A stretch of 15,043 nt of DNA from Candidatus Bathyarchaeota archaeon (GCA_026014905.1 JAOZHK010000086.1:1-15043), one strand, 5' to 3'; counted from the stretch's first letter, positions 1 through 6,497 are shown. Numbers and translations: made by a program. Notes: generated from the letters alone by a model not told the origin.

Positions 1-461
1 TGTAATAACCCAATCTGGGGGTTTTGTCCAATGGTAAGACCGCGGGAAGGTACAATTTTGACTGTGGGAGGAGTTAAAGGCTCTAATTCCCCATCGTGAT
101 TACCTAGAACCACTATGATTTCGTCAACATGAGATTGAATGTTTTCAAAAAATTCAGGAATTACTCGCCAATCTTCAATACTCATTCGAGTGATTGCTTG
201 TTTCACATCTCCAAGAAGAAGCAACGTATCAGGGTGATGTTCTTGAATTAGTGCCATGAGTTTATCTTGGAGTTTTGGAGTTTGAGATGGAATATACAAT
301 CCAGCTTGGAGAAAACGCGCATCCCATTCCCAACCAATATGTAGATCAGCTAATACAAGGATTTTTGTTGATGACTCAATGAGTAACGCTGGGAAGGGAA
401 GCAAAGGCCGTAATGGAACCATTCTAGTCACGTCAGCAATACTCATTTTGAGGAAGTCCAT
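1..461 (-). CDS. Metallophosphoesterase, archaeal COG1407 / SbcD-related type (partial, C-terminus off window)
   Basis: Predicted calcineurin-like phosphohydrolase; the substrate in this archaeal family is not established. Translating the minus strand gives about 153 residues before the window edge. The metal-binding signatures appear in order: ADLHIGWE with D39 and H41, LLLGDVKQ with D85, and GNHDG with N121 and H122. This set and spacing match the SbcD-related archaeal phosphoesterases (COG1407) better than true SbcD/Mre11 nucleases, and no nuclease partner gene is nearby. The C-terminal part with the later metal-binding histidines is outside the window. An in-frame TGA stands directly before the ATG at 461. 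A second in-frame ATG at 446 is equally possible, and neither has a clear Shine-Dalgarno. The gene is transcribed away from the 5S rRNA gene. The family call is fairly sure; the biological role is unknown. Confidence 0.82.
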   Translation of the reverse strand, partial: MDFLKMSIADVTRMVPLRPLLPFPALLIESSTKILVLADLHIGWEWDARFLQAGLYIPSQTPKLQDKLMALIQEHHPDTLLLLGDVKQAITRMSIEDWRVIPEFFENIQSHVDEIIVVLGNHDGELEPLTPPTVKIVPSRGLTIGQNPQIGLL

Positions 462-537
462 TCATGCACGATAGGGATAAGATAATGAATTAACTAGCAT
501 GAAAAGGATGAGGAAAACCTTTAAAAAGTTGTGTAAA

Positions 538-552
538 CCGAAATCTTTATTC
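538..552 (+). promoter_or_regulatory. Putative BRE/TATA promoter of the 5S rRNA gene
   Basis: An A-rich BRE-like stretch (CGAAA, 539-543) is followed by TCTTTATTC (544-552). The box is centred about 27 bases before the predicted 5S 5' end at 575, the usual archaeal TATA-to-start distance. It was judged by eye with no scoring matrix. Confidence 0.5.
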
Positions 553-574
553 AAATCCATTCTTTTAATATTGC

Positions 575-700
575 GGGTTTGCCGGCCATAGCAGAACGGG
601 AAACACCCGTACCCATTCCGAACACGGCAGTTAAGCCGTTCTGCGTCTATGTGTTAGTTGAGTGCGGAAGCCTCTGCGAAGCTTGGATGTTGGCAAGCCT
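575..700 (+). rRNA. rrf: 5S ribosomal RNA, complete and stand-alone
   Basis: This is the 5S RNA of the large ribosomal subunit. It carries the conserved archaeal core CCATAGC (586-592), the ACCCGTACCCATTCCGAACA region of helix III and its loop, and GTTAAGCC in the 3' strand of that arm. Its ends pair over about 11 positions: GGGTTTGCCGG at the start with TTGGCAAGCCT at the end, including G-U wobbles, and this sets the boundaries to within a base or two. The length of about 126 is normal for archaea. No 16S, 23S or tRNA gene lies elsewhere in the window. The left neighbour is a protein gene on the opposite strand and the right neighbour is a regulator gene, also on the opposite strand. This 5S gene is therefore not part of an rRNA operon here. 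Confidence 0.93.
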
Positions 701-718
701 ATCACTTCTTCGTGAATC

Positions 719-742
719 AGTTCTGCATGCGTATGTAGAACT
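719..742. terminator. Stem-loop between the 5S rRNA and regulator gene 3' ends
   Basis: AGTTCTGCA and TGTAGAACT can form a 9-bp stem (one G-U pair) around a 6-base loop. It starts 18 bases after the 5S end and lies 4 bases beyond the stop codon of the convergent regulator gene. It could end transcription from both sides, or protect 3' ends. No T-run follows on either strand, so it is not a textbook terminator. Confidence 0.35.
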
Positions 743-746
743 ACGA

Positions 747-1370
747 TTATGACTCAAAATGGTATTCAAGTAATCGCCGCATGCCTCTTCGGACAATTTC
801 AGATAGAGTAGAAGGAGCAATACCAAGTTTCTTAGATAGTTCAATGGAATTAATTTTACGTGGATATTCAAAATATCCCATTCGTAGAGCAAACCATAAC
901 ACACGTTCTTGTTTCTCTGTGAGAAAACCTTTAGGTTGATATTTGCCCACTTCTAATATGCGGGGTGAAAAACCGAGTTTCTCTAGTTTGGCGATAATGT
1001 TCTTAAACACGGTGAAACTGGGAGTTATGAATTGATAGATTAAAGTCTTACCTTCAATAGATTGTCCTGAGATTAAAAACGAACCGTGCGCGACTATGGT
1101 ATTACAAACATCACAGCCTTGGGTTTCAAACCAAGCAGACATTTGGGTGTCACTAACCCTTTTTTCAACTTTTTTTAGTAAATGTTTAGGAACTTTCTCG
1201 ATTTGCCGTGGTGATATTCGGAGTAAATGCCTTGTGCGACCATCAGGTACATCACGAATATCAATAACTTGGAATTGAGGAATTCCCACATCATTAAAAG
1301 TTCGAAGAAGTTCGCAACGTTCATTTTCGATTTCAATTGAAATTAAATAAGGTTCATCCGAGGTAGCCAT
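747..1370 (-). CDS. Bat-type helix-turn-helix transcriptional regulator with a cysteine sensor-like N-terminus
   Basis: A DNA-binding regulator of about 207 residues. The last 60 residues form an HTH_10 (Bat) domain: LTEKQERVLWFALRMGYF leads into a helix-turn-helix with IELSKKLGIAPSTLSEIVRR. The N-terminal 140 residues have no sequence family I recognise. They contain C19, a CDVC motif (C86, C89) and H95, which could bind a metal or iron-sulfur centre or act as a thiol switch. The haloarchaeal Bat-family regulator NarO also uses a conserved cysteine set, so a redox or nitrogen-oxide sensor is a reasonable inference. The gene is divergent from hcp and shares an 85-90 base spacer with a perfect palindrome, suggesting it controls hcp and itself. 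Two ATGs are adjacent. The one at 1370 is preferred because AGAGG sits 5 bases before it, against only 2 bases before the ATG at 1373. Confidence 0.87.
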   Translation of the reverse strand: MATSDEPYLISIEIENERCELLRTFNDVGIPQFQVIDIRDVPDGRTRHLLRISPRQIEKVPKHLLKKVEKRVSDTQMSAWFETQGCDVCNTIVAHGSFLISGQSIEGKTLIYQFITPSFTVFKNIIAKLEKLGFSPRILEVGKYQPKGFLTEKQERVLWFALRMGYFEYPRKINSIELSKKLGIAPSTLSEIVRRGMRRLLEYHFES

Positions 1371-1379
1371 CATATCCTC

Positions 1380-1397
1380 TCCCGAATATATTCGGGA
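1380..1397. promoter_or_regulatory. Perfect 18-bp palindromic operator candidate
   Basis: TCCCGAATATATTCGGGA is identical to its own reverse complement. It lies between the divergent regulator and hcp starts. On the hcp side it is about 16 bases upstream of the TATA-like TTATAAAA, a position typical of an archaeal activator site. On the regulator side it covers the expected transcription start, suited to autorepression. A dimeric HTH regulator such as the neighbouring Bat-type protein is the obvious candidate ligand. The palindrome is seen directly; binding is inferred. Confidence 0.72.
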
Positions 1398-1401
1398 AAA
1401 C

Positions 1402-1420
1402 TATAAGCCTAGTTATAAAA
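1402..1420. promoter_or_regulatory. TATA-like boxes for hcp (+) and the Bat-type regulator (-)
   Basis: TTATAAAA (1413-1420) suits an hcp promoter on the plus strand, giving a start near 1440-1445 and a leader of about 15-20 bases that includes AAAGGG (1447-1452) before the ATG. On the minus strand CTTATAG (1401-1407) or TTTTATAA could serve the regulator gene. The two sit in a small inverted repeat, TATAA-N6-TTATA. They were judged by eye. Confidence 0.5.
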
Positions 1421-1458
1421 ACATAATAAATAAAGATTTCAATATTAAAGGGATTAAC

Positions 1459-3087
1459 ATGATGTTTTGTAATCAGTGTGAACAGACCGCTCAAGGCGTG
1501 GGATGCACCGTCCATGGGGTTTGCGGAAAAAACCCTGATGTCGCAGCTCTTCAAGACCTGCTCATCTACACTTTAAAAGGAATCGCAATCCTTGCTCCCG
1601 CTGCCCGAAAAAATCAACTACTAAACGATGACATTGATCAGTTTATTGTGAAAGCTGCATTTGCTACTCTCACAAATGTCAATTTCGATCCTCAACGATT
1701 TGTGGAGCTGATCCAGCGTGCAGCCTTAATTCGCGATCAATTAAAAACAGCGTTACAAACCCATGACACCACAATGTACAACCAAGAACCTGTTGTTTTT
1801 ACTCCTGCTCAAAATCTCACAGACATGATTCAACAAGGCCAAGAGGTAGGACTAAAAGCTGACGTCAGCGATAACCCCGATATTCAGTCACTGCACCAGA
1901 TCATCCAATTTGGCGTAAAAGGCCTCGCAGCCTATACTTATCATGCAGCATTACTTGGTCATTCCGATGTACAAGTATACGACTTTGTTTACAAAGCACT
2001 CGCTGCGACTATCGATGCCACCATACCTGTTTCAGAGCTGGTTGCTCTAGCCCTAGAATGTGGTAAACACAATTTAACAGCTATGAAACTATTAAATGAG
2101 GGAAACACTTCAGTTTATGGACATCCCATTCCTACTCAAGTACCATTAGGAACCAAAAAAGGCAAAGCTATACTCGTCTCAGGACACGACCTTCAAGACC
2201 TCGAAACCATCCTTAAACAGAGCGCGGGCAAAGGTATTTATGTATACACCCATGGAGAAATGCTCCCTACCCACGGATACCCGAAACTCAAACAATTTCC
2301 ACATTTTTATGGCCACTATGGTACCGCCTGGCAGAATCAGCAACGCGAATTCAGCGAATTTCCCGGCGCGATAGTCATGACAACGAATTGCTTACAACTA
2401 CCACGCAACTCGTATCGCGAAAGACTGTTTACGTCAGGAATAGTCGGATGGCCAGAGGTCACTCATATTGAAGAGGGAGATTTTACTCCTGTAATCCAAA
2501 AAGCTCTTGAGTTACCAGGATTTGCTGAAGATATTAAAAAATCATCCGTTAATGTCGGTTTTGGACACAATACCGTCTTAGGAATCGCAGGCAAGGTCAT
2601 CGACGCAGTTAAAGAGAAAAAGATCCGCCACTTCTTTCTAGTCGCAGGCTGTGATGGCGCCAAACCTGGACGTAATTACTACACCGAGTTTGTTGAGAAA
2701 GTGCCTGAAGATAGTATTGTTTTAACCCTTGCTTGTGGGAAATTTAGGTTCTTTACCCACAATCTTGGAGCAATAGAAGGCATTCCCCGATTGTTGGATA
2801 TTGGACAATGTAACGATGCATACTCAGCCATCGTCATCGCTACAGAACTCGCGAAAGCATTTGAAACCACAGTTAATGATCTACCACTCTCTATGATTCT
2901 TTCCTGGTATGAACAAAAAGCCGTCGCAATCTTATTGACACTCCTTCATCTTGGAATTCAAAATATCCGATTAGGTCCAAGTCTTCCTGCCTTTATCACG
3001 CCAAATATCTTACAGGTGCTAGTGGACAATTTTAATATCTCCCCCATAACAACGCCTGACGAAGACCTCAAAGCCATTCTTGGCTAA
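1459..3087 (+). CDS. hcp: Hybrid cluster protein (hydroxylamine reductase / NO-stress protein)
   Basis: Hcp is a cytoplasmic Fe-S enzyme that reduces hydroxylamine in vitro and is linked in bacteria to nitric oxide detoxification and protein S-nitrosylation. The length of 542 residues is typical. The N-terminal motif is C4, C7, C16, C22 (CX2CX8CX5C), the spacing of the [4Fe-4S] anaerobe type rather than the [2Fe-2S] enterobacterial type. All ligands of the hybrid 4Fe-2S-2O cluster can be placed by similarity: H243 (SGHDL), E267 (HGEMLP), C311 (TTNCLQLP), C398 (AGCDG, the persulfide cysteine), C426 (LACGKF), C451 (GQCND) and E485 (WYEQKAV). It should be fully active. No hcr-type reductase gene is adjacent, so its electron donor is encoded elsewhere. 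Starts at 1459 and 1462 (MM) are both possible; family N-termini of the form MFCxQC favour 1462. It is divergent from a Bat-type regulator and followed by a T-rich terminator. Confidence 0.97.
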   Translation: MMFCNQCEQTAQGVGCTVHGVCGKNPDVAALQDLLIYTLKGIAILAPAARKNQLLNDDIDQFIVKAAFATLTNVNFDPQRFVELIQRAALIRDQLKTALQTHDTTMYNQEPVVFTPAQNLTDMIQQGQEVGLKADVSDNPDIQSLHQIIQFGVKGLAAYTYHAALLGHSDVQVYDFVYKALAATIDATIPVSELVALALECGKHNLTAMKLLNEGNTSVYGHPIPTQVPLGTKKGKAILVSGHDLQDLETILKQSAGKGIYVYTHGEMLPTHGYPKLKQFPHFYGHYGTAWQNQQREFSEFPGAIVMTTNCLQLPRNSYRERLFTSGIVGWPEVTHIEEGDFTPVIQKALELPGFAEDIKKSSVNVGFGHNTVLGIAGKVIDAVKEKKIRHFFLVAGCDGAKPGRNYYTEFVEKVPEDSIVLTLACGKFRFFTHNLGAIEGIPRLLDIGQCNDAYSAIVIATELAKAFETTVNDLPLSMILSWYEQKAVAILLTLLHLGIQNIRLGPSLPAFITPNILQVLVDNFNISPITTPDEDLKAILG

Positions 3088-3098
3088 CTAGCTGAATC

Positions 3099-3125
3099 TC
3101 TTTTTCCTTTTTTTCTCTATTTTTC
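3099..3125 (+). terminator. T-rich terminator after hcp
   Basis: Starting 12 bases after the hcp stop codon, a pyrimidine stretch contains three T-runs (TTTTT, a run of seven Ts and another of five). Runs of T without a stem are the usual intrinsic termination signal in archaea. Confidence 0.65.
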
Positions 3126-3161
3126 TGCAATTGGTCCAAACTACAAATGTTTCTTGACTCC

Positions 3162-3186
3162 GGTACAGTGTTTTAATAGCTGTACC
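3162..3186. repeat. Inverted repeat GGTACAG-N11-CTGTACC
   Basis: Perfect 7-bp arms (3162-3168 and 3180-3186) flank an AT-rich 11-base loop. It lies between the hcp terminator tract and the DUF1512 promoter region. It may be an operator for the downstream gene or an RNA hairpin. Nothing else in the 256-base spacer 3088-3343 is recognisable: no tRNA motif, and the only short reading frame there looks like chance. Confidence 0.5.
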
Positions 3187-3291
3187 TGACATCGTACTAA
3201 AGAAACTCACAAATCAGCGAAATAAAAAATACTTATTAAGGATCACAAACCATGCTATCCAGTACACTTGAAGCTTAGCTGAGCTCACAAC

Positions 3292-3299
3292 TAAAATTT
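3292..3299 (+). promoter_or_regulatory. Putative TATA box of the DUF1512 operon
   Basis: TAAAATTT is centred near 3295. A start about 26 bases downstream gives a leader of roughly 23 bases containing GGAAGA (3329-3334) before the GTG at 3344. Another AT-rich box near 3222-3232 is possible. Judged by eye. Confidence 0.4.
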
Positions 3300-3343
3300 G
3301 ATCAGCCCAACTCATGTGAAGCGCTGAAGGAAGAAAATGTACA

Positions 3344-4456
3344 GTGATCGATGTTCTAGCTGCACAAAATGGTGATATTGGCGTCGATATTATCAACATC
3401 ATTTACTTAGGATCATTCCTTTTTTTCATGGTATATGGACAAAAATTTCAAACATGGATGATGCTTCGAGAAATCGGAAACGCGGTCTATAAACTCAAAG
3501 AGATGCGGGATAAAGCGCGAGGAGTAGCTATCACTTCCGTAAAGGGAAATGGCCAAGAAGAGCTGGACCCATCAGCCCGTATCGATCATTTTCTTGAGTA
3601 TTTCACCATTATGCCTGCCAGTTTAGATCCCGCGGGTATTGTCCCGAAGTTTGAGCATCTCTTAGATACTCGTGATCAACGCTTCAAAGACGAGGTCAAA
3701 TTAATCGCTCCTGAAGCTGATCGCGTTCAAGCAAATAATATTGAAGGCGTCCTCGAAGTCGCGATTGGGTTAAACATGATTTACCGAGTCGTCAATCACT
3801 TTTATCTCATGGGCAAGAAAACCATGAACCTTTATGTCATTATGCAGATCCAGATGCAGCTCCCGCTGATTATGCAAATGGCTGAAGCTTATTCCGCAGC
3901 AATTACCGCGTTTGCTGAAGGGCAGCCGATAGGTGATGGGGCTGGAGCCCTAGTTGCAGCAAAATTAATGCATGGGCATACTTCCCGAAAGATTGAAAAG
4001 GAAACCGTAGTTGCAGAAACTCAGTTCGATGGACGGCGACTCCTTGTGTTAAAAGCAGAAGGCCCAGGATCGACAGTTGGAAAACCAGGAAAAGGAATTC
4101 GGAAACTCCTAGAAGAGGAAGAAGGCAAGATTGCCATGGTAATCATGATCGATGCTGCAGGAAAATATGAAGGGGAAGAAAGTGGAGGTGTCTCCGAGGG
4201 AGTTGGTGCCGCTATTGGCGGTATCGGTATTGATCAATTTACCATCGAAGAAGTGACACTCAAATACCAGATTCCCATACACGCAGTTATCGTGAAAGAA
4301 TCGATTCAAGAATCCGTGGCACCTATGATCAAAGAAATTCTCGAGGGAACCGATGTCGCACTAGCTCGAGTCAAACGCATCATTCGAGAAGGATCGAGTG
4401 AAGGCGATACCATTGTTGTCGCAGGTATTGGAAACACCGTTGGGGTGGGACAGTAA
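3344..4456 (+). CDS. DUF1512 family archaeal membrane-anchored protein, function unknown
   Basis: A conserved archaeal protein of 370 residues that I recognise as the DUF1512 family; no biochemical function is established. One hydrophobic segment near residues 15-32 probably anchors it with the bulk in the cytoplasm. The middle (about 75-190) is helical with the methionine-rich stretch MNLYVIMQIQMQLPLIMQM. The C-terminal half is more striking: a glycine loop GPGSTVGKPGKG (240-251), then a hydrophobic strand ending MIDAAGKYEGEESGG, then SEGVGAAIGGIGID, all conserved-looking and suggestive of a phosphate or nucleotide pocket, though I cannot name a fold. The start is GTG; an in-frame TGA at 3317 limits extension, and GGAAGA precedes it by 9 bases. 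The next gene starts 4 bases after its stop, so the two are almost certainly co-transcribed. Confidence 0.88.
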   Translation: MIDVLAAQNGDIGVDIINIIYLGSFLFFMVYGQKFQTWMMLREIGNAVYKLKEMRDKARGVAITSVKGNGQEELDPSARIDHFLEYFTIMPASLDPAGIVPKFEHLLDTRDQRFKDEVKLIAPEADRVQANNIEGVLEVAIGLNMIYRVVNHFYLMGKKTMNLYVIMQIQMQLPLIMQMAEAYSAAITAFAEGQPIGDGAGALVAAKLMHGHTSRKIEKETVVAETQFDGRRLLVLKAEGPGSTVGKPGKGIRKLLEEEEGKIAMVIMIDAAGKYEGEESGGVSEGVGAAIGGIGIDQFTIEEVTLKYQIPIHAVIVKESIQESVAPMIKEILEGTDVALARVKRIIREGSSEGDTIVVAGIGNTVGVGQ

Positions 4457-4460
4457 TACT

Positions 4461-4847
4461 ATGAGCTCAATACCCCGAAATTACATGGTCTATATTTTCA
4501 TAATTTTTGCGCTAGGATTATTCGTCGTCGCCCTTTATTATACAATTGAAGGCGTAACAGCTCTCCAGCAAGACGATGGACAAGGTATCAGTTATCAACT
4601 TATCACTGGATTATTTGGAATAGCGGTCTCAGGATATATGATCTATCAATTTCGACGACGAATGACAATGATCAAACCACCCTTACGCCCAAACTTAACT
4701 ACTATTGTTGAATGTGAAGAATGTAATTTCAAAAATCTTCGAAAATTCGTGAAAGGCGATTACATCTTTAAATCAGAAGGCACTTGCCAAAAATGTGACG
4801 AAGCGATGCTGATCACAGGCATCTATGCGGAAAAAACTAAAAAATAG
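4461..4847 (+). CDS. Small two-helix membrane protein with a C-terminal zinc ribbon
   Basis: A protein of 128 residues with two predicted membrane segments (about 9-29 and 45-62). An Arg-rich cytoplasmic turn (RRRM) follows, then a zinc-ribbon with two CxxC knuckles, CEEC (C85, C88) and CQKC (C109, C112), 20 residues apart. The knuckle spacing resembles rubredoxin-like or TFIIS-like ribbons, but the domain is too short to assign. ATG at 4461 is chosen because it lies 4 bases after the DUF1512 stop. A longer frame from 4398 would add 21 residues inside DUF1512 and has no better signal. Co-transcription suggests it works with DUF1512 at the membrane, perhaps as a partner that binds nucleic acid or protein through the ribbon. 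Function unknown. Confidence 0.82.
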   Translation: MSSIPRNYMVYIFIIFALGLFVVALYYTIEGVTALQQDDGQGISYQLITGLFGIAVSGYMIYQFRRRMTMIKPPLRPNLTTIVECEECNFKNLRKFVKGDYIFKSEGTCQKCDEAMLITGIYAEKTKK

Positions 4848-4850
4848 AGC

Positions 4851-4866
4851 ATTACAAGGTTGTAAT
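4851..4866. repeat. Inverted repeat at the junction of two convergent genes
   Basis: ATTACAA-GG-TTGTAAT has perfect 7-bp arms with a 2-base centre. It begins 4 bases after the zinc-ribbon gene stop and covers the last codons and stop of the convergent map gene. A 2-base loop is too tight for the full RNA stem, so a protein site or chance are alternatives to a bidirectional terminator. Confidence 0.35.
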
Positions 4867-5754
4867 TAAACAGCCATCTTCCGTGACAATAACGGTATGT
4901 TCTGCCTGAGCCACGATCTGATTTTTTCGTTCTACAAGGGGAGGATATCCTGTGATGCTGTGATTCCGTAACAATTCGTTAAATGCAGGAAGCCACTCAT
5001 CTTGTTGTCCGAACTCTGTAAACCACCGCTGAGAAAACGGCATCGACCGAAACTTTTGCTGGATGAATTCTTGAAGGAGTTTAACTTTGGCGTTTCGGGT
5101 GCGCTTCGCTCGTTGAAGGCGAAAGATATAAGCCTCGTGGGTGCCACGAACTTCTCCAGAGCCGTGAGAAAAGGTTAAGAAAGGTTCGACCGCATAAACT
5201 TCATCTTCTTGAATTCTGGACACAGTAAAGCGCGCCACATTTGGAATAGATTTTCCTGTGTGTACAACATATCGACGCATTTGATGCCCGGAGAGATTCC
5301 ATATGGGTTTAAATCCATATTGCGTTATTGTTTGTTGGATCACTTCTCCGACTTGCGTCGTTTTAATATTTGGACGGATGGTTTTAACCGCTTGTGACAA
5401 AGCTTTCTCTACAGCAAGAACCATTCCTTCATATTCTGAGTTTAAACATACTGTTGTTGCAGTATCAGCGATATATCCATCGACACTAACTCCAATATCC
5501 ACCTTCACAAGAGAGTCCGGTGGAATCGTAAACTGATCTCCAGGAGGAGATGAATAATGAGCCGCAACTTCGTTCACACTAACATTACATGGGAACGCGG
5601 GAGTCGCGCCTCTGTGTCTGATCAAGTTCTCGACTGACTCGCAAATTTCAATGACAGGTCTCCCGGATCTAACAATTGAAGACACATGGGAACGCACTTC
5701 AGAAGCAATGCGCCCCGCAGTTTTATAGTTATTAAGGATCTCATCAGAAAGCAA
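4852..5754 (-). CDS. map: Methionine aminopeptidase, type II (MetAP2, archaeal)
   Basis: Removes the N-terminal methionine from nascent proteins in the cytoplasm using two metal ions. The length of 300 residues matches archaeal type II enzymes, which lack the eukaryal N-terminal extension. The five metal ligands are in place: D86 (VDIG), D97 (IADTAT), H157 (LSGHQM), E190 (AVEPF) and E285 (AEHTVIV). H66 (VAAHYS) fits the conserved substrate-binding histidine. The helical insert between about 212 and 272 is the type II hallmark. The start is TTG: an in-frame TGA lies five codons upstream, no ATG is available, GAGGG precedes the TTG by 9 bases, and the predicted N-terminus has the usual length before the conserved YxxAGxIA. 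The gene is convergent with the zinc-ribbon gene (4 bases apart) and divergent from coaD. Confidence 0.96.
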   Translation of the reverse strand: MLSDEILNNYKTAGRIASEVRSHVSSIVRSGRPVIEICESVENLIRHRGATPAFPCNVSVNEVAAHYSSPPGDQFTIPPDSLVKVDIGVSVDGYIADTATTVCLNSEYEGMVLAVEKALSQAVKTIRPNIKTTQVGEVIQQTITQYGFKPIWNLSGHQMRRYVVHTGKSIPNVARFTVSRIQEDEVYAVEPFLTFSHGSGEVRGTHEAYIFRLQRAKRTRNAKVKLLQEFIQQKFRSMPFSQRWFTEFGQQDEWLPAFNELLRNHSITGYPPLVERKNQIVAQAEHTVIVTEDGCLITTL

Positions 5755-5826
5755 AGTTCTTAACCCTCATGATGTCTGATAATTTTATCGAGCAGAGTAA
5801 AAAGGTTTAGGATACGATAACAATCT
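5755..5826. promoter_or_regulatory. Divergent promoter region, map (-) and coaD (+)
   Basis: A 72-base spacer. On the plus strand AATTTTATC (5781-5789) is a TATA candidate that would place the coaD start near 5811. On the minus strand CTTTTTAC, reading leftward from about 5804, would give a map start near 5777, just ahead of GAGGG at 5764-5768. The two promoters would overlap, so map and coaD may influence each other's transcription. Judged by eye. Confidence 0.4.
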
Positions 5827-6306
5827 TTGCGTAAATTCAAGAAAGTCGCTGTTGGAGGAACGTTTGATCACTTCCATTTAGGACACGAACACCTTATTAG
5901 AACAGCTCTTTCACAAGGAGAACAAGTTCTGATCGGTCTGACAACAGATCAACTACTCCAAGCTCATCCAAAGAAAGATACGATCCAAACATATCCTCAC
6001 CGAAAGCAGGCAATTACTTCCTTTCTGAAAACTCAAGGCGCTGCAACGAAAAGTAGAATCGTTCCACTCTATGATTTTTTTGGATCATCAATACGTGACC
6101 CTGATATCGATGCACTTGTTGTAAGTACTGAAACACAACATCGAGCTAAAAAAGTGAATCAAATTCGCATGAGGAAAGGCTACAAGCCATTACAGCTGAT
6201 TGTAATCGATCTGATCCTTGCCAAAGATGGAAAACCTATCTCAGCAAGCCGAATACGAAGTAATCAAATCGATCGCCTTGGAAACGCGCTGCTCTCAAGT
6301 GCGTAA
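5827..6306 (+). CDS. coaD: Archaeal phosphopantetheine adenylyltransferase
   Basis: Transfers AMP from ATP to 4'-phosphopantetheine, giving dephospho-CoA, the next-to-last step of coenzyme A synthesis. The 159 residues form one nucleotidyltransferase domain with the signature GGTFDHFHLGH (10-20, an HxGH motif with H17 and H20) and the ATP-binding ISASRIR near the C-terminus (138-144). The sequence is of the archaeal PPAT type (COG1019, related to the eukaryal CoA synthase domain) rather than bacterial CoaD. The start is TTG: an in-frame TAA lies two codons upstream and no other start precedes GGTFD. There is no close Shine-Dalgarno (AGGAT is 13 bases away), so initiation may be weak or near-leaderless. 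It is divergent from map. Confidence 0.95.
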   Translation: MRKFKKVAVGGTFDHFHLGHEHLIRTALSQGEQVLIGLTTDQLLQAHPKKDTIQTYPHRKQAITSFLKTQGAATKSRIVPLYDFFGSSIRDPDIDALVVSTETQHRAKKVNQIRMRKGYKPLQLIVIDLILAKDGKPISASRIRSNQIDRLGNALLSSA

Positions 6307-6497
6307 CGAAAGTTTATATTCCCATTAACCAGTTTCTAAGAAGAGTGAAATTAGTGATGTCCCGCCAATTTCTCTAGTCAACTCAGGGTATACAGTTAAC
6401 CATCACATCATGTTTTTATCAGAGAGCACCTATCAAAAGGCTCAAACTATATCACCAAGCGTTAAACCTCCAAGCTTGGGAGAAACACACTCTCTTA
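6307..6497 (+). promoter_or_regulatory. Intergenic region upstream of pheS
   Basis: This 191-base spacer holds three TATA-like boxes: GTTTATATT (about 6311-6319, the best), GTTTTTATC (about 6412-6420) and ACTATATCA (about 6447-6455). If the first is used, pheS has a leader of about 155 bases. A 10-bp palindrome CCAAGCTTGG sits just before pheS, followed by GGGAG about 15 bases from the ATG, which is too far for a standard Shine-Dalgarno. No T-box-like fold, tRNA or convincing leader peptide was seen; an ATG at 6357 opens only a six-codon frame. Confidence 0.35.

Noticed and set aside
701..718. Short hairpin TCAC-N6-GTGA right after the 5S rRNA as its terminator
   Set aside because: Only a 4-bp stem with no T-run; the longer stem at 719-742 is a better candidate.
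647..904. Minus-strand 85-codon frame running across the 5S rRNA 3' end
   Set aside because: It overlaps the 5S rRNA and is the shadow of the Bat-type regulator; the protein looks like nothing known.
3214..3402. 62-codon frame on the minus strand covering the DUF1512 start
   Set aside because: It overlaps the N-terminus of a confident gene on the other strand, has no family resemblance, and the AT-rich spacer readily yields such frames.
6340..6400. Possible C/D-box small RNA upstream of pheS (GTGATGT near 6353)
   Set aside because: The C box is imperfect and no matching D or D' boxes at the usual spacing were found.
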